Below are positions 62,534 through 64,000 of a stretch of 64,000 bases of DNA, one piece after another. Location of the stretch: the NCBI RefSeq assembly GCF_013314895.1, contig NZ_JABTYE010000011.1, positions 1 through 64,000 on the forward strand, read 5' to 3'. The position numbers and the translations under genes are program-made. Each line of letters begins with the position of its first letter. Position 1 is the stretch's first letter. The notes under the pieces are model-generated. The model had not been told where the DNA came from. It ran no database searches and was given only the letters and a program-made list of their open reading frames with translations. The DNA comes from Cupriavidus gilardii (GTDB lineage: Bacteria > Pseudomonadota > Gammaproteobacteria > Burkholderiales > Burkholderiaceae).

Positions 62534-64000
62534 ATGAAAGCGCGCCTGACCCTACCGAGCCCCGCATCTGCCGCCAGCACGGGTATGGATACGTCCTCCG
62601 CCGATGCCTGCACGGCATTTCCCGATGCCGCCTCCCTGGCCGCGCTGCGCGCCTGGCATGCCGGCCTGAGCTCCCGGCAAGCCGTGGCGCAATACCTGGG
62701 GCAGGAGAGGGCGCGCGGCCAATCCTCGCGCGCCGTGCTGGGCCGCATTCGCCGCCAGCTGGCCGCGCTGGCACGCGAGCGCGGCCGCGACGATCTGGCC
62801 TCGTTGTTCGAGATGCCGGCGTCGGCGCGGGTGGCGCAGGGCAGGGCGGCTGACCGTGCCATCGAGGTCTTGCGCACGCTGCCGCCGCCACAGCCTGCGA
62901 TCACCGACGACATCGGCCGCTGGCTGCCGGCCCGCGCCGTCGCCGCCTTGCGCGCCCACGGCATCGAGACGCTGGCGGCGCTGACGGTGCGCGTGCCCAG
63001 GCGTCGACGCTGGTGGGCAGCCATCCCAGGGCTGGGCGCTACCGGTGCCAGACAGATCGAGGCGTTCTTCGCCGCGCATCCCGAGTTGACCGAGCGGGCC
63101 CGCGCGCTGATCGTGCAGGAGCGGCGCAGCAGCGTCGTGCCGTGGGAGCAGCTGCGCTTGCCCCATCAGGTCGACGGCTCCGAAGGGCGCTTTCGCGCCC
63201 CGCGCGCGACGTGCACCTTGACCGCGGACAACGACTACGAGGCGGTGCAGGCCTGGCTGGCACTGCACGAGTCGCCCGCCACTCATCGCACCTACCGCAA
63301 GGAAGCGGAACGGCTGATGCTGTGGGCCATCGTCGAGCGTCAGCGGCCGCTGTCGTCGTTGACCACCGAAGACGCCGTGGCCTACCGCACCTTCCTGCGG
63401 CGGCCCATGCCGCGAGAGCGGTGGGTCGGGCCCCCACGCCCGCGCTCGTCGCCGGACTGGCGGCCGTTCACCGGTGCGCTGGCCGCACGCTCGGTCGCCC
63501 ATGCGCTGTCGATCCTTGGGGCGATGTTCCGCTGGCTGGTCGAGCAACGCTACGTGCTGGCCAATCCCTTCGCCGGCATCAAGGTGCGCGGCGGCGGCCG
63601 CACCGCGGCGCTGGACAATTCGCGCGCCTTTACCGACGGAGAATGGAAGTTAGTGCGGACCATTGCTGACGGGCTCGAATGGTCCCACGGCTGGGAGGCC
63701 GCCGCGGCGCAGCGCCTGCGCTTCGTGCTGGATTTTGCCTATGCGACGGGGCTACGTCGCAGCGAGCTGGTAGGGGCCACGCTCGGGGATATCTGGACCG
63801 ACGCGCAAGGCGACGAATGGCTCGAGCTGACCGGGAAGGGCGGGCGCATCGGCAAGGTGGCCTTGCCGCCGTTGGCCCGGCGGGCCTTGGAGCGCTATCT
63901 GTCCGAACGCGGTTTGCCCATCAGCCGGCGCTTGTGGCGTCCGGAGATTCGCCTGGTCGGTGACCTGAGCGACGAGTCCGGCTCAGGAATCACGAGCACG
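62534..64000 (+). CDS. Tyrosine recombinase (DUF3701/XerC-like), runs off the window
   Basis: 489 codons to the window edge, no stop seen. N-terminal helical domain (DAASLAALRAWHAGLSSRQA, GRIRRQLAALARERG), DUF3701-like region (ALTVRVPRRRRWWAAIPG), core-binding domain (ATHRTYRKEAERLMLWAI) and the start of the catalytic domain (FAYATGLRRSELVG, GKGGRIGKVALPP). The His and Tyr motifs would lie beyond the edge. Highly similar to the shortened copy at 55776-57206 in the same orientation. ATG at 62534 starts the conserved N-terminus. Confidence 0.88.
   Translation, partial: MKARLTLPSPASAASTGMDTSSADACTAFPDAASLAALRAWHAGLSSRQAVAQYLGQERARGQSSRAVLGRIRRQLAALARERGRDDLASLFEMPASARVAQGRAADRAIEVLRTLPPPQPAITDDIGRWLPARAVAALRAHGIETLAALTVRVPRRRRWWAAIPGLGATGARQIEAFFAAHPELTERARALIVQERRSSVVPWEQLRLPHQVDGSEGRFRAPRATCTLTADNDYEAVQAWLALHESPATHRTYRKEAERLMLWAIVERQRPLSSLTTEDAVAYRTFLRRPMPRERWVGPPRPRSSPDWRPFTGALAARSVAHALSILGAMFRWLVEQRYVLANPFAGIKVRGGGRTAALDNSRAFTDGEWKLVRTIADGLEWSHGWEAAAAQRLRFVLDFAYATGLRRSELVGATLGDIWTDAQGDEWLELTGKGGRIGKVALPPLARRALERYLSERGLPISRRLWRPEIRLVGDLSDESGSGITST

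Noticed and set aside
1-64000. CRISPR arrays, tRNA or rRNA genes
   Set aside because: No regularly spaced direct repeats or tRNA-like cloverleaf sequences were noticed on reading; a covariance-model scan was not possible.

Overview
The window looks like a metal-resistance region of a Cupriavidus/Ralstonia-type betaproteobacterium, probably carried on a megaplasmid or genomic island. The DNA is GC-rich. The gene set and the order czcI-C-B-A-D-R-S-E, porin, flgB-like, czcP match what I recall of the metal islands of C. metallidurans. This is recognition by eye; no database search was run. No rRNA, tRNA or CRISPR was seen.

Layout. (1) 1-2.4 kb: gene debris (a Rieske 5' fragment, a methyltransferase tail, a frameshifted membrane peptide) and small Met/His-rich envelope proteins. 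(2) 2.4-12.4 kb: copper/silver block, with a CueR regulator and CopF P-type ATPase leftward and a translationally coupled cusDCBAF-type RND operon rightward. (3) 12.5-24.5 kb: Pb/Cd/Zn block, with a fatty-acid-hydroxylase-like gene, a CDF transporter, a P-type ATPase with four HMA domains, a type II signal peptidase, an AraC regulator, a CadR/PbrR regulator, a PAP2 phosphatase operon split by an IS3-family element, and PbrT. (4) 24.5-30 kb: a tyrosine recombinase/KfrA-like insertion that splits a doxX gene, a Tn3-family terminal repeat cutting a PIN-like gene, an MgtC-like protein and an ICMT-like methyltransferase. (5) 30.3-33.8 kb: a transposon with a DDE transposase and an ATPase (Tn6049-like). 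(6) 33.8-50.1 kb: the czc block with czcI, C, B, A, D, R, S, E, a CzcJ/CopQ-like repeat protein, a porin, an orphan flgB-like gene, czcP and a zinc-ribbon protein. (7) 50.3-55.6 kb: an ArnT/GtrA/ArnC-like glycosylation operon, a LuxR-type regulator with an in-frame stop, MscS and a tiny YHYH peptide. (8) 55.7-64 kb: two related tyrosine recombinases in the same orientation flanking a second Tn3-family repeat, a cut oxidoreductase, a four-helix copper protein, a copA-like leader remnant and copRS.

How it works together. P-type ATPases (CopF, CadA-like, CzcP) move cytosolic metal to the periplasm. The RND pumps CusCBA and CzcCBA then export periplasmic metal. Small periplasmic proteins (CusF, CzcE, CzcI, Met-rich peptides, the four-helix protein) buffer or sense metal. 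Three regulatory layers can be read from the DNA: CueR-type promoters, six CadR/PbrR-type promoters (all with the 19-bp spacer of MerR-family targets), and ATTAC half-sites arranged either as 11-bp-period direct repeats (mostly czc block) or as inverted repeats (cop block). Several genes are decayed or cut by mobile elements, so the region is a mosaic that is still rearranging.
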